DNA from: Terriglobia bacterium | GTDB lineage: Bacteria; Acidobacteriota; Terriglobia; UBA7540 | Length of the DNA: 12,271 nt | NCBI GenBank assembly: GCA_022866195.1 | Contig: JALHUF010000508.1 | Span: 1-12,271, forward strand | Direction of reading: 5' to 3' | Shown: one piece after another, positions 1 to 6,126 of the stretch | How positions within the stretch are numbered: position 1 is the stretch's first letter | How the letters are laid out: the number at the start of each line of letters is the position of its first letter | Translations under genes and position numbers: made by a program | The notes under the pieces: model-generated | The model's input: the letters and a program-made list of their open reading frames with translations, nothing else | Database searches by the model: none | Told to the model about the DNA's origin: nothing

Positions 1-261
1 ACCCCGCCCGAAGAGGTCCCGGTAGAAATCAATGTGATCGGGAACACCGCTGAAGAAGCTCGCGAGCGAGTGGATAAGTTCCTCGACCAAACTTTCCTGG
101 ACGGCCGCTTTCGCCTGCGGGTTGTCCACGGCTTCGGCAAGGGCATCCTGAGGAGGACGCTACACGAGATGTTCGCTTCCCACCCCCACGTCGAGACGTT
201 CTATCCCGCGCCGCCCCGCGAGGGTGGTGGTGGCGCAACAATTGTCGAATTGAAGATTTGA
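1..261 (+). CDS. mutS2: MutS2, C-terminal Smr domain (5' end outside window)
   Basis: The frame is open from the first base and ends at a TGA, giving 86 residues of a protein that begins outside the window. The segment reads as a Smr (small MutS-related) domain. It has an opening strand with VIG, a helix rich in Glu/Arg (AEEARERVDKFLDQ), the nuclease motif HGFGKGILR, and an ending with a Gly-rich turn and the strand ATIVELK. In MutS2 this domain gives endonuclease activity on branched or aberrant DNA, linked in known homologues to suppression of recombination or to rescue of collided ribosomes. The HG-G-G motif looks intact. The usual LDLRG-type motif at the domain start is replaced by INVIG. 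A free-standing Smr protein is possible but less likely, because this C-terminal form (a Gly-rich loop, then VVELK-like end) is typical of MutS2. The upstream ATPase part cannot be seen. Confidence 0.85.
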   Translation, partial: TPPEEVPVEINVIGNTAEEARERVDKFLDQTFLDGRFRLRVVHGFGKGILRRTLHEMFASHPHVETFYPAPPREGGGGATIVELKI

Positions 262-358
262 CCCAGGACCTCGCGGGGCTCTCCCCTCGCCATGGTTAAG
301 GATACGACCGCGACAGACGCTGGTTCGGCACGCGCAGGAGCTTATCGCAGTTTACAGA

Positions 359-372
359 GGGGCTTTTGCCCC
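359..372. terminator. Short GC hairpin between convergent genes
   Basis: GGGGC and GCCCC pair around a TTTT loop, between the end of mutS2 and the end of the receiver gene on the other strand. It could end transcription of both genes, but neither side has a U-run, so this is a weak call. The rest of the 262-389 gap shows nothing clear. Confidence 0.3.
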
Positions 373-389
373 CGGATGAAGAGGGAGAG

Positions 390-794
390 CTAGGCGGCGT
401 TTCCGCGCGCGGTGGCGCGGGAGGAGCGCAGGCAATTTCGCACTACGGCGAGCAGTTCATCGGACTTGACCGGCTTGTTGAGGTATTCGGTTGCCCCGGC
501 GTTCATGGCCTCCAGGTAGCTGTCTACCTCGCCGTAGGCAGTGAGGATGACTACCGGCACGTCGCTCCCGGCCGCGCGGATTTCCTGGAGGAGGCTGAGA
601 CCATCGCCGTCCGGCAGACGCAGATCGCTGATGACCAGGTCGAAAGACTCCTCCTGCAGGATGCGCGAAGCCTCAAGCGCCCCTTCGGCGGTCCTGACCT
701 GGAAGTTCTCGCCCGAGAGGATGCGGTTCAGGACCCGCAGGAAATACGGGTCGTCATCAACAATAAGGATGCGGCCTGCTGGTTCGCCTCCCAT
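390..794 (-). CDS. Stand-alone response-regulator receiver domain
   Basis: The product is 134 residues long and consists of almost nothing but a CheY-like receiver domain. All key residues are present: acidic pair D13/D14, phospho-acceptor D57 in ISDLRLPDGDG, T85 in ILTAYG, and K107 in LNKPV. It should be phosphorylated by a histidine kinase and act by protein contact, because only about 15 Ala/Arg-rich residues follow the fold and there is no output domain. The ATG has a good ribosome site (GGAAGG, 6 bases upstream). It lies downstream of, and on the same strand as, a lone Fis-type DNA-binding gene about 340 bases away. Its sequence (VIS-DL-LPDGDGL, then VVILTAYG) is closest in style to NtrC- or RegA/PrrA-type receivers. 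The cognate kinase is not adjacent; the kinase at 5011 already has its own regulator. Confidence 0.88.
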   Translation of the reverse strand: MGGEPAGRILIVDDDPYFLRVLNRILSGENFQVRTAEGALEASRILQEESFDLVISDLRLPDGDGLSLLQEIRAAGSDVPVVILTAYGEVDSYLEAMNAGATEYLNKPVKSDELLAVVRNCLRSSRATARGNAA

Positions 795-1133
795 AACATC
801 CTTCCCGGCGGGTAGCTTTCTAGGTCAAAACGCGTGAAACAAACCTTTAAGGTCTCCTCCATCTGTAATGCGCACCGACCCGTTTCCGGGGGTTCCACCC
901 CCGGCTATTCAAATTTGACCCCTTCGGGGTCTTTCCGCTTCTCAAGCACGTCAGGCACCAATTTCTTTGGCCAACAATGAAGCGGGAGCATCCTGCCGTC
1001 GGGCCGACATCGCGGCACGACCTGGAATCGACCTGAATATGGCTACTGCCCATCGAATCGGCGCGGGAGCGTGAGCGAGGGAGGGTCTTAGTGCCCCTTC
1101 AGGGGCAAGCCCGTGCCGCGCTGTGAACGGGAA
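795..1133. other. Non-coding stretch of 339 bases with three strong hairpins
   Basis: No convincing gene is seen; the short open frames here have no ribosome sites or recognisable domains. The stretch holds three perfect stem-loops: 886-904, 917-931 and 1092-1107 (TGCCCC, TTCA loop, GGGGCA). On the minus strand it lies between the Fis-type gene and the receiver gene, so it would be an intercistronic RNA leader if they are co-transcribed, or hold the receiver promoter if not. No clear sigma-70 promoter for the receiver gene was found. Confidence 0.5.
886..931. repeat. Double-hairpin REP-like element
   Basis: Two perfect hairpins lie side by side. The first has arms CCGGGGGT (886-893) and ACCCCCGG (897-904) with a 3-base loop. 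The second has arms GACCCC (917-922) and GGGGTC (926-931), also with a 3-base loop. A short AT-rich linker, CTATTCAAATTT, separates them. The linker side includes a 12-base stretch whose reverse complement, TGAATAGCCGGG, occurs again at 4866-4877. The compact two-hairpin design suggests a dispersed palindromic element; a terminator is the alternative. Confidence 0.5.
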
Positions 1134-1430
1134 TCAAGCGGCCAGGGGTGTCGAACCAGATGCCTCTTTCTTTCCCAGACGACGTCGAATAGTGCGGGGA
1201 TTGATTTGAAGCAATTGGGCGGCACGTAGCCTGTTACCACGGGAGTATTGGAGCACCGTTCGGATGACCGTATCGCTAATCTCACGCATAGCGGTGCCAA
1301 GGCTGAACGTCAGCGTGAAGGTCGGTTGCATCTCGGACGGTCCGTCTGCCTTGATGGAGGCAACGGGTTTGGGATTGGAAGCGAGTTCTCGAGCCTCGGC
1401 AGGGCCACGTGCTCCGGAAAATGTCTTCAT
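1134..1430 (-). CDS. Small Fis-type helix-turn-helix DNA-binding protein
   Basis: The product is 98 residues. The first half is Pro/Ala/Ser-rich and not recognisable. The second half (about residues 53-85) matches the Fis-family HTH found at the C-terminus of NtrC-type activators: a helix ending in YSRGNRLRAAQLLQINPRT, then IRRRL. Such domains bind DNA as dimers. There is no receiver or AAA+ domain. The frame stays open 17 codons further upstream, but ATG at 1430 is chosen because AAGGAG stands 6 bases before it. The gene diverges from resB and lies upstream of the lone receiver gene on the same strand, so the two could form a split response regulator (inference). A nucleoid protein of the Fis type is a less likely alternative, as true Fis is uncommon outside Proteobacteria. 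Confidence 0.8.
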   Translation of the reverse strand: MKTFSGARGPAEARELASNPKPVASIKADGPSEMQPTFTLTFSLGTAMREISDTVIRTVLQYSRGNRLRAAQLLQINPRTIRRRLGKKEASGSTPLAA

Positions 1431-1450
1431 AGTGCGCTCCTTTCTGGGTA

Positions 1451-1478
1451 TGTATAACAGGACCGGCCCTTTTGTCAG
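1451..1478 (-). promoter_or_regulatory. Candidate sigma-70 promoter of the Fis-type gene
   Basis: On the minus strand CTGACA (1473-1478; 5 of 6 to consensus) and TATACA (1451-1456; 4 of 6) are separated by 16 bases. The predicted start, near 1444, would leave a leader of only about 13 bases, just enough for the ribosome site. Confidence 0.4.
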
Positions 1479-1522
1479 CATTTTTGGTTCCTACGCTTGG
1501 CGTGTCCAAGTTGTTGAAAAAT

Positions 1523-1549
1523 AGGAGAAAACTCCTGCCCATACGGGCA
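1523..1549 (-). terminator. Terminator-like hairpin pair upstream of the Fis-type gene
   Basis: Read on the minus strand, TGCCC/GGGCA forms one hairpin. It is followed at once by AGGAG-TTTT-CTCCT and then ATTTTT, a short intrinsic-terminator shape. It may block read-through from upstream into the Fis-type promoter. Stems are only 5 bp each, so the call is tentative. Confidence 0.3.
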
Positions 1550-1681
1550 TTTCGACAGGGACAAATTGAGTTGCTTCGCGCATAATCGTGCGCCTTTTCC
1601 CTCAACCTCGGCACCTTAGCTGACATGGCCGGAGGGCGATTTGGACGTTCCTCAAGCTCTTTCTTGAGTCTTTTCAGGGGA

Positions 1682-1710
1682 TTGTGCAGGGGGGACATAA
1701 TTGCTATGCT
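1682..1710 (+). promoter_or_regulatory. Candidate sigma-70 promoter of resB
   Basis: TTGTGC (1682-1687) and TATGCT (1705-1710) lie exactly 17 bases apart, about 75 bases before the resB start. The -35 matches only TTG, the -10 matches 4 of 6. The leader would carry the CCCGAG/CTCGGG hairpin at 1724-1742. Confidence 0.35.
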
Positions 1711-1784
1711 GGCATATGAGATGCCCGAGGGGCAATCTCGGGGCGGCGAGCTTACTGGTTCGCTGGAGAGGGCAGGAGCAAGGA

Positions 1785-3074
1785 ATGGGCAAGCCGCAGT
1801 CTATCGTGGACCGGATTCTGCAATTCTTCAGTTCCTTGAAGTGCGGACTTATCCTTTTGGGGCTAGTAGGCACGACGGTTATCGCGGGAACCATAATCCT
1901 CCAGCGGCCCATGGTGCGGGAAGGGCAGATCGAGCAGATCTACGCCCCGCAGACCATCCGTTTGCTGGACTTCTTGGGCCTTTTCGACGTTTTCCACGCC
2001 TGGTGGTTCATCCTTCTGCTGGGACTGCTGGGGGCCAGTATCGCCTTGGCCTCGCTAGAACACTTCCCCCAAGCATGGCGTTATTTTTCACGGCCCCACC
2101 GGGTCGCTGACGAATGGTATGTGCGGAATCTGCCTTTCCTGCGGGAGATTCCCCTTGGGTCAAGCCAGCCCCAGGATGCCCTGGGCCGCGCCGCCCAGAG
2201 GTTTGCCAGCCTGGGTTATCGCCCCCACCCCGAATCGCTCACGAAAAGAACGCTCTACGTAGAGAAGCATCGCTGGGCGCGGCTCGCGCCTTACATCGTG
2301 CACCTAAGCTTGCTCATCATTTTCACTGGGGCCATCATCGATGGCACCTGGGGATACCGGGGCTACATCAGTCTCGGTCCCGGCATGCGAACCCAGCAAG
2401 TAGAGTCGCTCGCCTCCAATGCCCCGCCGCGCATACTGCCCTTCACGCTGCGCTGTGATGGGGCGGGGATGGAAAAGTACCCCGACGGCTCGCCCCGCCA
2501 GTACTGGACGCGCCTGGCGATTGAAGAGAACGGGCGGGAGATCCTGCGCAGGCAGATCTTCGTGAACGACCCGCTCACCTACGGGGGAATTCGCTTCTTC
2601 CAAGCCAGTTTCGGGTCGAGCGGGGCTCCCACGAAGCTGGTGATGGAGGCTAGTTGGCCGGGCGGGGAACGGAAGCCGCAGACTTTCACGTTGCTGCCCG
2701 GTGAGGCAGTGAAGCTGGGAGATCCCGCCGTACAGGTCGAGCTGGGGGATTTCGTTCCCGACTTCGTCCTCCAGGGTGATCAACTGAGTACCCGGTCCAA
2801 TGACCCGAACAACCCGGCAATCCGGCTCGTCCTTACCCAGGCTGGCGGGAGGCGCTCGTCGGTATGGTTCTTCCCCAAGTTCCCCCAGATGAATTTCCCC
2901 AGCGACCTGGGAATCACCTTCCAACTCCGCGACGTGGAAATGGGTTATACGACGGGCCTCCAGGTGGCGAAGCAGCCGGGGAAGGAATTGATCTGGGGTG
3001 GCTGCTTGCTGCTGACCGCCGGCCTTATCTTGGCGCTCTACATGGTGCACATCCGCATCTGGGGCGTCGTGTGA
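1785..3074 (+). CDS. resB: ResB/Ccs1 cytochrome c biogenesis protein, cut short by an in-frame TGA
   Basis: ResB (Ccs1) works with CcsA in System II cytochrome c maturation, carrying haem across the membrane and joining it to the CXXCH motif of apocytochromes. The 429 residues show the family layout. TM1 is at about 20-39, TM2 at about 72-90 after the conserved HAWWF, and TM3 at about 168-187 with haem-ligand candidate H173 (YIVHLSLL). A large extracytoplasmic domain with the family motif [11 protein letters not shown] follows, then TM4 at about 402-421 ending in H422 and IRIWG. The start is the ATG with AGGAG 6 bases upstream; the open frame reaches further but lacks another good site. Family members continue past TM4 with a short conserved cytoplasmic tail. 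Here the frame stops after IWGVV, yet the tail continues in the same frame beyond the TGA (see 3075-3233). Either the protein is truncated but working, the TGA is read through, or the base is an error. Confidence 0.92.
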   Translation: MGKPQSIVDRILQFFSSLKCGLILLGLVGTTVIAGTIILQRPMVREGQIEQIYAPQTIRLLDFLGLFDVFHAWWFILLLGLLGASIALASLEHFPQAWRYFSRPHRVADEWYVRNLPFLREIPLGSSQPQDALGRAAQRFASLGYRPHPESLTKRTLYVEKHRWARLAPYIVHLSLLIIFTGAIIDGTWGYRGYISLGPGMRTQQVESLASNAPPRILPFTLRCDGAGMEKYPDGSPRQYWTRLAIEENGREILRRQIFVNDPLTYGGIRFFQASFGSSGAPTKLVMEASWPGGERKPQTFTLLPGEAVKLGDPAVQVELGDFVPDFVLQGDQLSTRSNDPNNPAIRLVLTQAGGRRSSVWFFPKFPQMNFPSDLGITFQLRDVEMGYTTGLQVAKQPGKELIWGGCLLLTAGLILALYMVHIRIWGVV

Positions 3075-3233
3075 CGCGACGCAAAGGGTCGGCCGATCCT
3101 CCTGCTGGGGGGACAGCCCAGCAAGTATCGCGAGAGTTTCGAGGCGCGGTTCAATGGCCTAGCCGACGCCGTGGAGCAATCGCTCCGTGCGCCCGCCGGC
3201 GCCGTCCGAGAACTCGAACACATCTCGGCCTGA
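3075..3233 (+). other. In-frame ResB-like C-terminal tail beyond the TGA
   Basis: Directly after the resB TGA (3072-3074), 52 sense codons follow in the same frame up to a second TGA at 3231. The peptide contains [19 protein letters not shown] and then [11 protein letters not shown], which matches the known ResB tail style after TM4 (basic/Gly start, a strand with LGG, then F-x-x-x-F with Leu). By hand count 40 of 52 codons end in G or C, like real genes here. With it the protein would be about 482 residues. No ribosome site or start codon introduces this segment separately. ccsA starts 83 bases after the second stop, a normal operon spacing. Confidence 0.7.
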
Positions 3234-3316
3234 AAGGTAACCTGGGGCGGCGGTCTCTGACCGTCCCCGAAATCGTAAAGCCAGTTTGGCAAGAAGGAGA
3301 AAGAGGGGAATCTGTT

Positions 3317-4762
3317 ATGGCGAAAGTCGCCAGTAATCACGCGGACGAAGGCCGGCCGGTCCAGTCCCAGGCAGAGGCCGGATCCTCCAGCACCGCATCC
3401 TGGATTCTGCTGGCCGTGGGCGTCGCCGTGGCGACCGTCCTGGCGATCTCGCTTCCGCGGTTGATAGGAGCGGCCGGCTGGGAAACCGGTGAGAAGTTCC
3501 TCTACATCGCGCTGGTGGGCTATCTGGGTGCCTCGGTGCTCTACGTGGCGTCGCTAGCGATCCAGGAAACTCGACTGGTGGCCGGGGCCGGAGCCCTGAC
3601 CCGCGGCGCATTTCTTCTGCACACGGCTGCTATCGCGGTTCGTTGGGTGGCCGCCGGGCATGCTCCGCTTTCCAACATCTATGAAATGGTCTTGATGTTT
3701 TCCTGGGGCGTGGTGCTGTTCCAGCTTCTCGGCGAATGGCGGCTGGGGCTGAGATATTTCGCCGCGGTCACCATCCCCGTCGCGGCACTGGCCTTGATTC
3801 TGATGCAGGTTCTTCCGGGTGAGATTCGTCCGCTCGTCCCGGCGCTGCAAAGCACTTGGCTGCAAATCCACGTTACCCTGGCGGTCCTGAGCTACGCGGG
3901 CTTTACGCTTTCCTTTGCCGCGGCGCTTCTCTATTTCGTCAAGGATGGTACTAGTCCGCGCACCTTTCTCAACTGGACGACGGGCTTGGTGACTGGCATC
4001 TACGCCGTCGTCGTGCTTACCTCGGTCGATCGGGGCCTGAACTTGCTCGTGCCGGCCTGGGACGTTGTGGAAGGCGAGAAGATCATGCTCGGGCCGAAAC
4101 AGGCCCTGATGGTAGCTATGCCCGGGTTAGGCTGGCCGTTTGTCATCGTTCTGGTGCTGGCCGCAGGCACGCTGGCCTTGAACCTTATCGACATCTTCTC
4201 CGCCCAGTCCGGGGCTGCGACCCTCTGGGCACGGCGATTCTTCCTGGCCGCGCTCGTCGGGCAGGTAGCCGCGCTGACTATGCTCGCCGTGCGAATCGAG
4301 TCCGGACCCTATTTCGCGCCGCAGGTCAACCAAAGCGTTCCGGTCCGGTTTGCCTCCAGCCCGTTCTTGCTGGTCGGCGTGGTGAGCGCGCTCTTCATTT
4401 CCCTGGCTTGGGAAGTTCTGCGCTGGAAACACGAAGCGATCGTTGAGTACCTGCCGCATCGGGACACGCTTGATGCCCTCATCTACAGGACCGTTGCCGT
4501 TTCCTTCCCTCTGCTGACGCTGATGATTATTGCTGGAGCCTACTGGGCGAATCGCACCTGGGGTTCGTATTGGAGCTGGGATCCCAAGGAAGATTGGGCC
4601 CTGATTACCTGGTTGACCTACGCCGCCTATCTGCACATGCGGCTAACGCGCGGTTGGCGCGGACGGCGCGCCGCGACCATGGCCATCATCGGCTTTGCCA
4701 TCGTCTTGTTTACCTTCTTCGGTGTGACTTACCTTCTTCCCGGCCTGCACGCGTACGCTTAG
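3317..4762 (+). CDS. ccsA: CcsA/ResC cytochrome c haem lyase subunit, expanded form
   Basis: CcsA is the membrane haem-handling partner of ResB in System II. The 481 residues include the tryptophan-rich WWD motif [14 protein letters not shown] (414-427), which binds haem on the outer face. Flanking and internal histidines are H115 ([10 protein letters not shown]), H185 ([14 protein letters not shown]), H440 (YLHMRL) and H478 (GLHAY near the end). About ten membrane segments are visible. Between K209 and the family block starting [13 protein letters not shown] (379) lies about 170 residues where common CcsA proteins have a short linker; it holds about four further hydrophobic segments. The ATG is preceded by GAGGGG 8 bases upstream. 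The frame is open much further upstream over resB, but that part is Arg/Pro-rich and not domain-like. It probably shares an operon with resB. Confidence 0.92.
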   Translation: MAKVASNHADEGRPVQSQAEAGSSSTASWILLAVGVAVATVLAISLPRLIGAAGWETGEKFLYIALVGYLGASVLYVASLAIQETRLVAGAGALTRGAFLLHTAAIAVRWVAAGHAPLSNIYEMVLMFSWGVVLFQLLGEWRLGLRYFAAVTIPVAALALILMQVLPGEIRPLVPALQSTWLQIHVTLAVLSYAGFTLSFAAALLYFVKDGTSPRTFLNWTTGLVTGIYAVVVLTSVDRGLNLLVPAWDVVEGEKIMLGPKQALMVAMPGLGWPFVIVLVLAAGTLALNLIDIFSAQSGAATLWARRFFLAALVGQVAALTMLAVRIESGPYFAPQVNQSVPVRFASSPFLLVGVVSALFISLAWEVLRWKHEAIVEYLPHRDTLDALIYRTVAVSFPLLTLMIIAGAYWANRTWGSYWSWDPKEDWALITWLTYAAYLHMRLTRGWRGRRAATMAIIGFAIVLFTFFGVTYLLPGLHAYA

Positions 4763-4788
4763 CACACACTCATCGTAGGATTGCGCCA

Positions 4789-4825
4789 GGGGCACGGCGC
4801 GCCGTGCCCCAGCGTTTCTTGGGGC
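4789..4825 (+). terminator. Palindrome after ccsA, possible terminator with an alternative fold
   Basis: A perfect 22-base palindrome (4789-4810, arm GGGGCACGGCG) lies 27 bases after the ccsA stop and is followed by AGCGTTTCTT. This may end the resB-ccsA transcript. The right arm can pair instead in a second hairpin, GCCCCA (4806-4811) with TGGGGC (4820-4825). The U-run is poor, so the function is uncertain. Confidence 0.4.
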
Positions 4826-4942
4826 CCCCCGAGAGTGAGGCCAGCGAAGTGCCGCGGGCTGAATATGAATAGCCGGGTGGCTCTGGCTGCCGAAGATTCC
4901 CTCCGAGAAGCAGGATTTGCCGCGGAAACGTTTCGGGCATTC

Positions 4943-4971
4943 TGGCCATGGGTCGAACTGTATGCTACAAT
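4943..4971 (+). promoter_or_regulatory. Candidate sigma-70 promoter of the histidine kinase operon
   Basis: TGGCCA (4943-4948; 4 of 6) and TACAAT (4966-4971; 5 of 6) are exactly 17 bases apart. A start near 4978 gives a leader of about 30 bases before the TTG start of the kinase. It suggests the two-component pair is transcribed independently of resB-ccsA. Confidence 0.5.
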
Positions 4972-5010
4972 TAGCTCTTAAACGTCCCGTCGAAAGAAAG
5001 CAGCCAAGCA

Positions 5011-6126
5011 TTGGACTGGACCCGGTTAAAACGCTTTTTCCGGATTCCCCCCACCTTCGCGCAGAATTTGGTGGTGGTAGCGATTTCCCTTATAGGAATC
5101 GTCATATTCATTGTCTACGAATTTTTCCACGAAGGGCTGACGTTGCGTACAGGGCTGGCGATAGCCCTACTCGCGGCGCTTTCGGCAGCTACAGGGATGC
5201 TGATCTATCAGGAGCGGAAATCGTGGACCTTGCTGCGCGACCTCCGTGGGGCCCTCGCCAAGATTGCTCCTGCTTACGCCAAGCTCACCGCGGGACAGCA
5301 TTCCGGGAGCAGCACAGAGCGACTCGAGAGGGAAGTCCGCACCCTCACAGAGCACTGGGCCGAGTTCTGCCAACACTGCCAGCGGCTCCACGACGCGGAG
5401 ATGCTCCAAGCGGAGCATCTGGCCACCCTGGGCGAGCTGGCCGCCGGAGTGGCGCACGAAATCCGCAACCCTTTGGCGGGCATTGCGGGCGCCATTGAAA
5501 TCATTACCAAGGAGTTTCCCAAGGATCATCCGGACCGGGAAGTGCTGGAGGACTTGCGGCAGGAAGTGCGGCGCATCGAGAAGACCCTGAACGATCTGCT
5601 GGTGTACGCGCGTCCCAAGCCGCCGCAGTTTGGCCGGGCAGACCTCAAGGAGACTGTCGCGCGCACCCTCCAGCTTGCGCGCCAACAGACCGGGGACAAG
5701 AGAGTTGACTTTTCCATTCAGATTCCCTCGACCCTCCCCGCCTTCCTGGCGGACTCGGAACAGCTCCACCAGGTCCTGCTGAACCTGCTTCTAAACGGGA
5801 TTCAGGCGATCGAATCTGAGGGCAGGATCGTCATCGAGGCGGCAGCTTGCGACGCGGCCGGGCCAGGCAATTCCGGCTATCTAGAGATTTCGGTGAGCGA
5901 TAATGGCCCGGGCATTCCTCCTGAGCACCTGGAACGGATCTTCCGTCCCTTCTACACTACCAAGCGCGGGGGGACCGGTCTGGGGCTCTCCCTGTGCCGG
6001 CGCATTATCGTTGCCCATGGGGGGGCATTGAACGTGGAAAGCCAAATGAAACGAGGCAGTCGCTTCACCATTCGCCTTCCCTTGCGCGAGACCTTCGAAG
6101 AAACCAGAGAACTCCATGTCAAATGA
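5011..6126 (+). CDS. NtrB/ZraS-type membrane histidine kinase
   Basis: The product is a 371-residue sensor kinase. Two membrane helices lie near the N-terminus (about 19-39 and 46-66) with only a short turn between them, so there is no periplasmic sensor domain. Next comes a probable coiled-coil linker (about 68-140). The HisKA block GELAAGVAHEIRNPLAG has phospho-acceptor H149. The ATPase domain has the N-box (LNLLLNGIQAI, N262), G1 (DNGPGI, D297), F-box (FRPFYTTK) and G2 (GTGLGLS, 321-327). The VAHEIRNPLAGI style is typical of kinases paired with NtrC-family activators. The start is TTG: a TAG lies 13 codons upstream in frame, no ATG or GTG lies between, and later starts would cut TM1. The ribosome site is weak. 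The next gene starts 11 bases before this one ends, implying translational coupling. The signal sensed is unknown; the neighbouring cytochrome maturation genes hint at redox or envelope state (inference). Confidence 0.93.
   Translation: MDWTRLKRFFRIPPTFAQNLVVVAISLIGIVIFIVYEFFHEGLTLRTGLAIALLAALSAATGMLIYQERKSWTLLRDLRGALAKIAPAYAKLTAGQHSGSSTERLEREVRTLTEHWAEFCQHCQRLHDAEMLQAEHLATLGELAAGVAHEIRNPLAGIAGAIEIITKEFPKDHPDREVLEDLRQEVRRIEKTLNDLLVYARPKPPQFGRADLKETVARTLQLARQQTGDKRVDFSIQIPSTLPAFLADSEQLHQVLLNLLLNGIQAIESEGRIVIEAAACDAAGPGNSGYLEISVSDNGPGIPPEHLERIFRPFYTTKRGGTGLGLSLCRRIIVAHGGALNVESQMKRGSRFTIRLPLRETFEETRELHVK

Larger units (their letters stand above)
1431..1784. other. Divergent regulatory region of 354 bases
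   Basis: No gene is supported here. The stretch separates the minus-strand Fis-type gene from the plus-strand resB. It holds candidate promoters for both directions, a terminator-like pair of hairpins on the minus strand (1523-1549), and a plus-strand hairpin CTCAAG/CTTGAG (1651-1668) followed by TCTTTT. A leader hairpin CCCGAG/CTCGGG (1724-1742) sits just before the resB ribosome site. Confidence 0.5.

Noticed and set aside
366..815. Plus-strand open frame of 149 codons over the receiver gene
   Set aside because: The opposite strand encodes a receiver with every catalytic residue and a good ribosome site; the plus-strand frame has neither.
847..1053. Small minus-strand gene in the hairpin-rich stretch
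   Set aside because: No ribosome site, no domain, and the frame runs through two strong hairpins.
1561..1784. Sigma-54 promoter upstream of resB or the Fis-type gene
   Set aside because: GG and GC elements at the required 10-base separation were not found in a convincing context.
3072..3074. TGA read as selenocysteine
   Set aside because: No clear SECIS-type hairpin is seen just downstream, and ResB has no known selenocysteine or cysteine at this place.
3071..3316. ccsA starting earlier at GTG 3071, overlapping the resB stop
   Set aside because: The frame is open and a GTGA overlap would fit coupling, but the added 82 residues are Arg/Pro-rich and not domain-like. In contrast, the resB frame here gives a family-like tail, and ATG 3317 has its own ribosome site.
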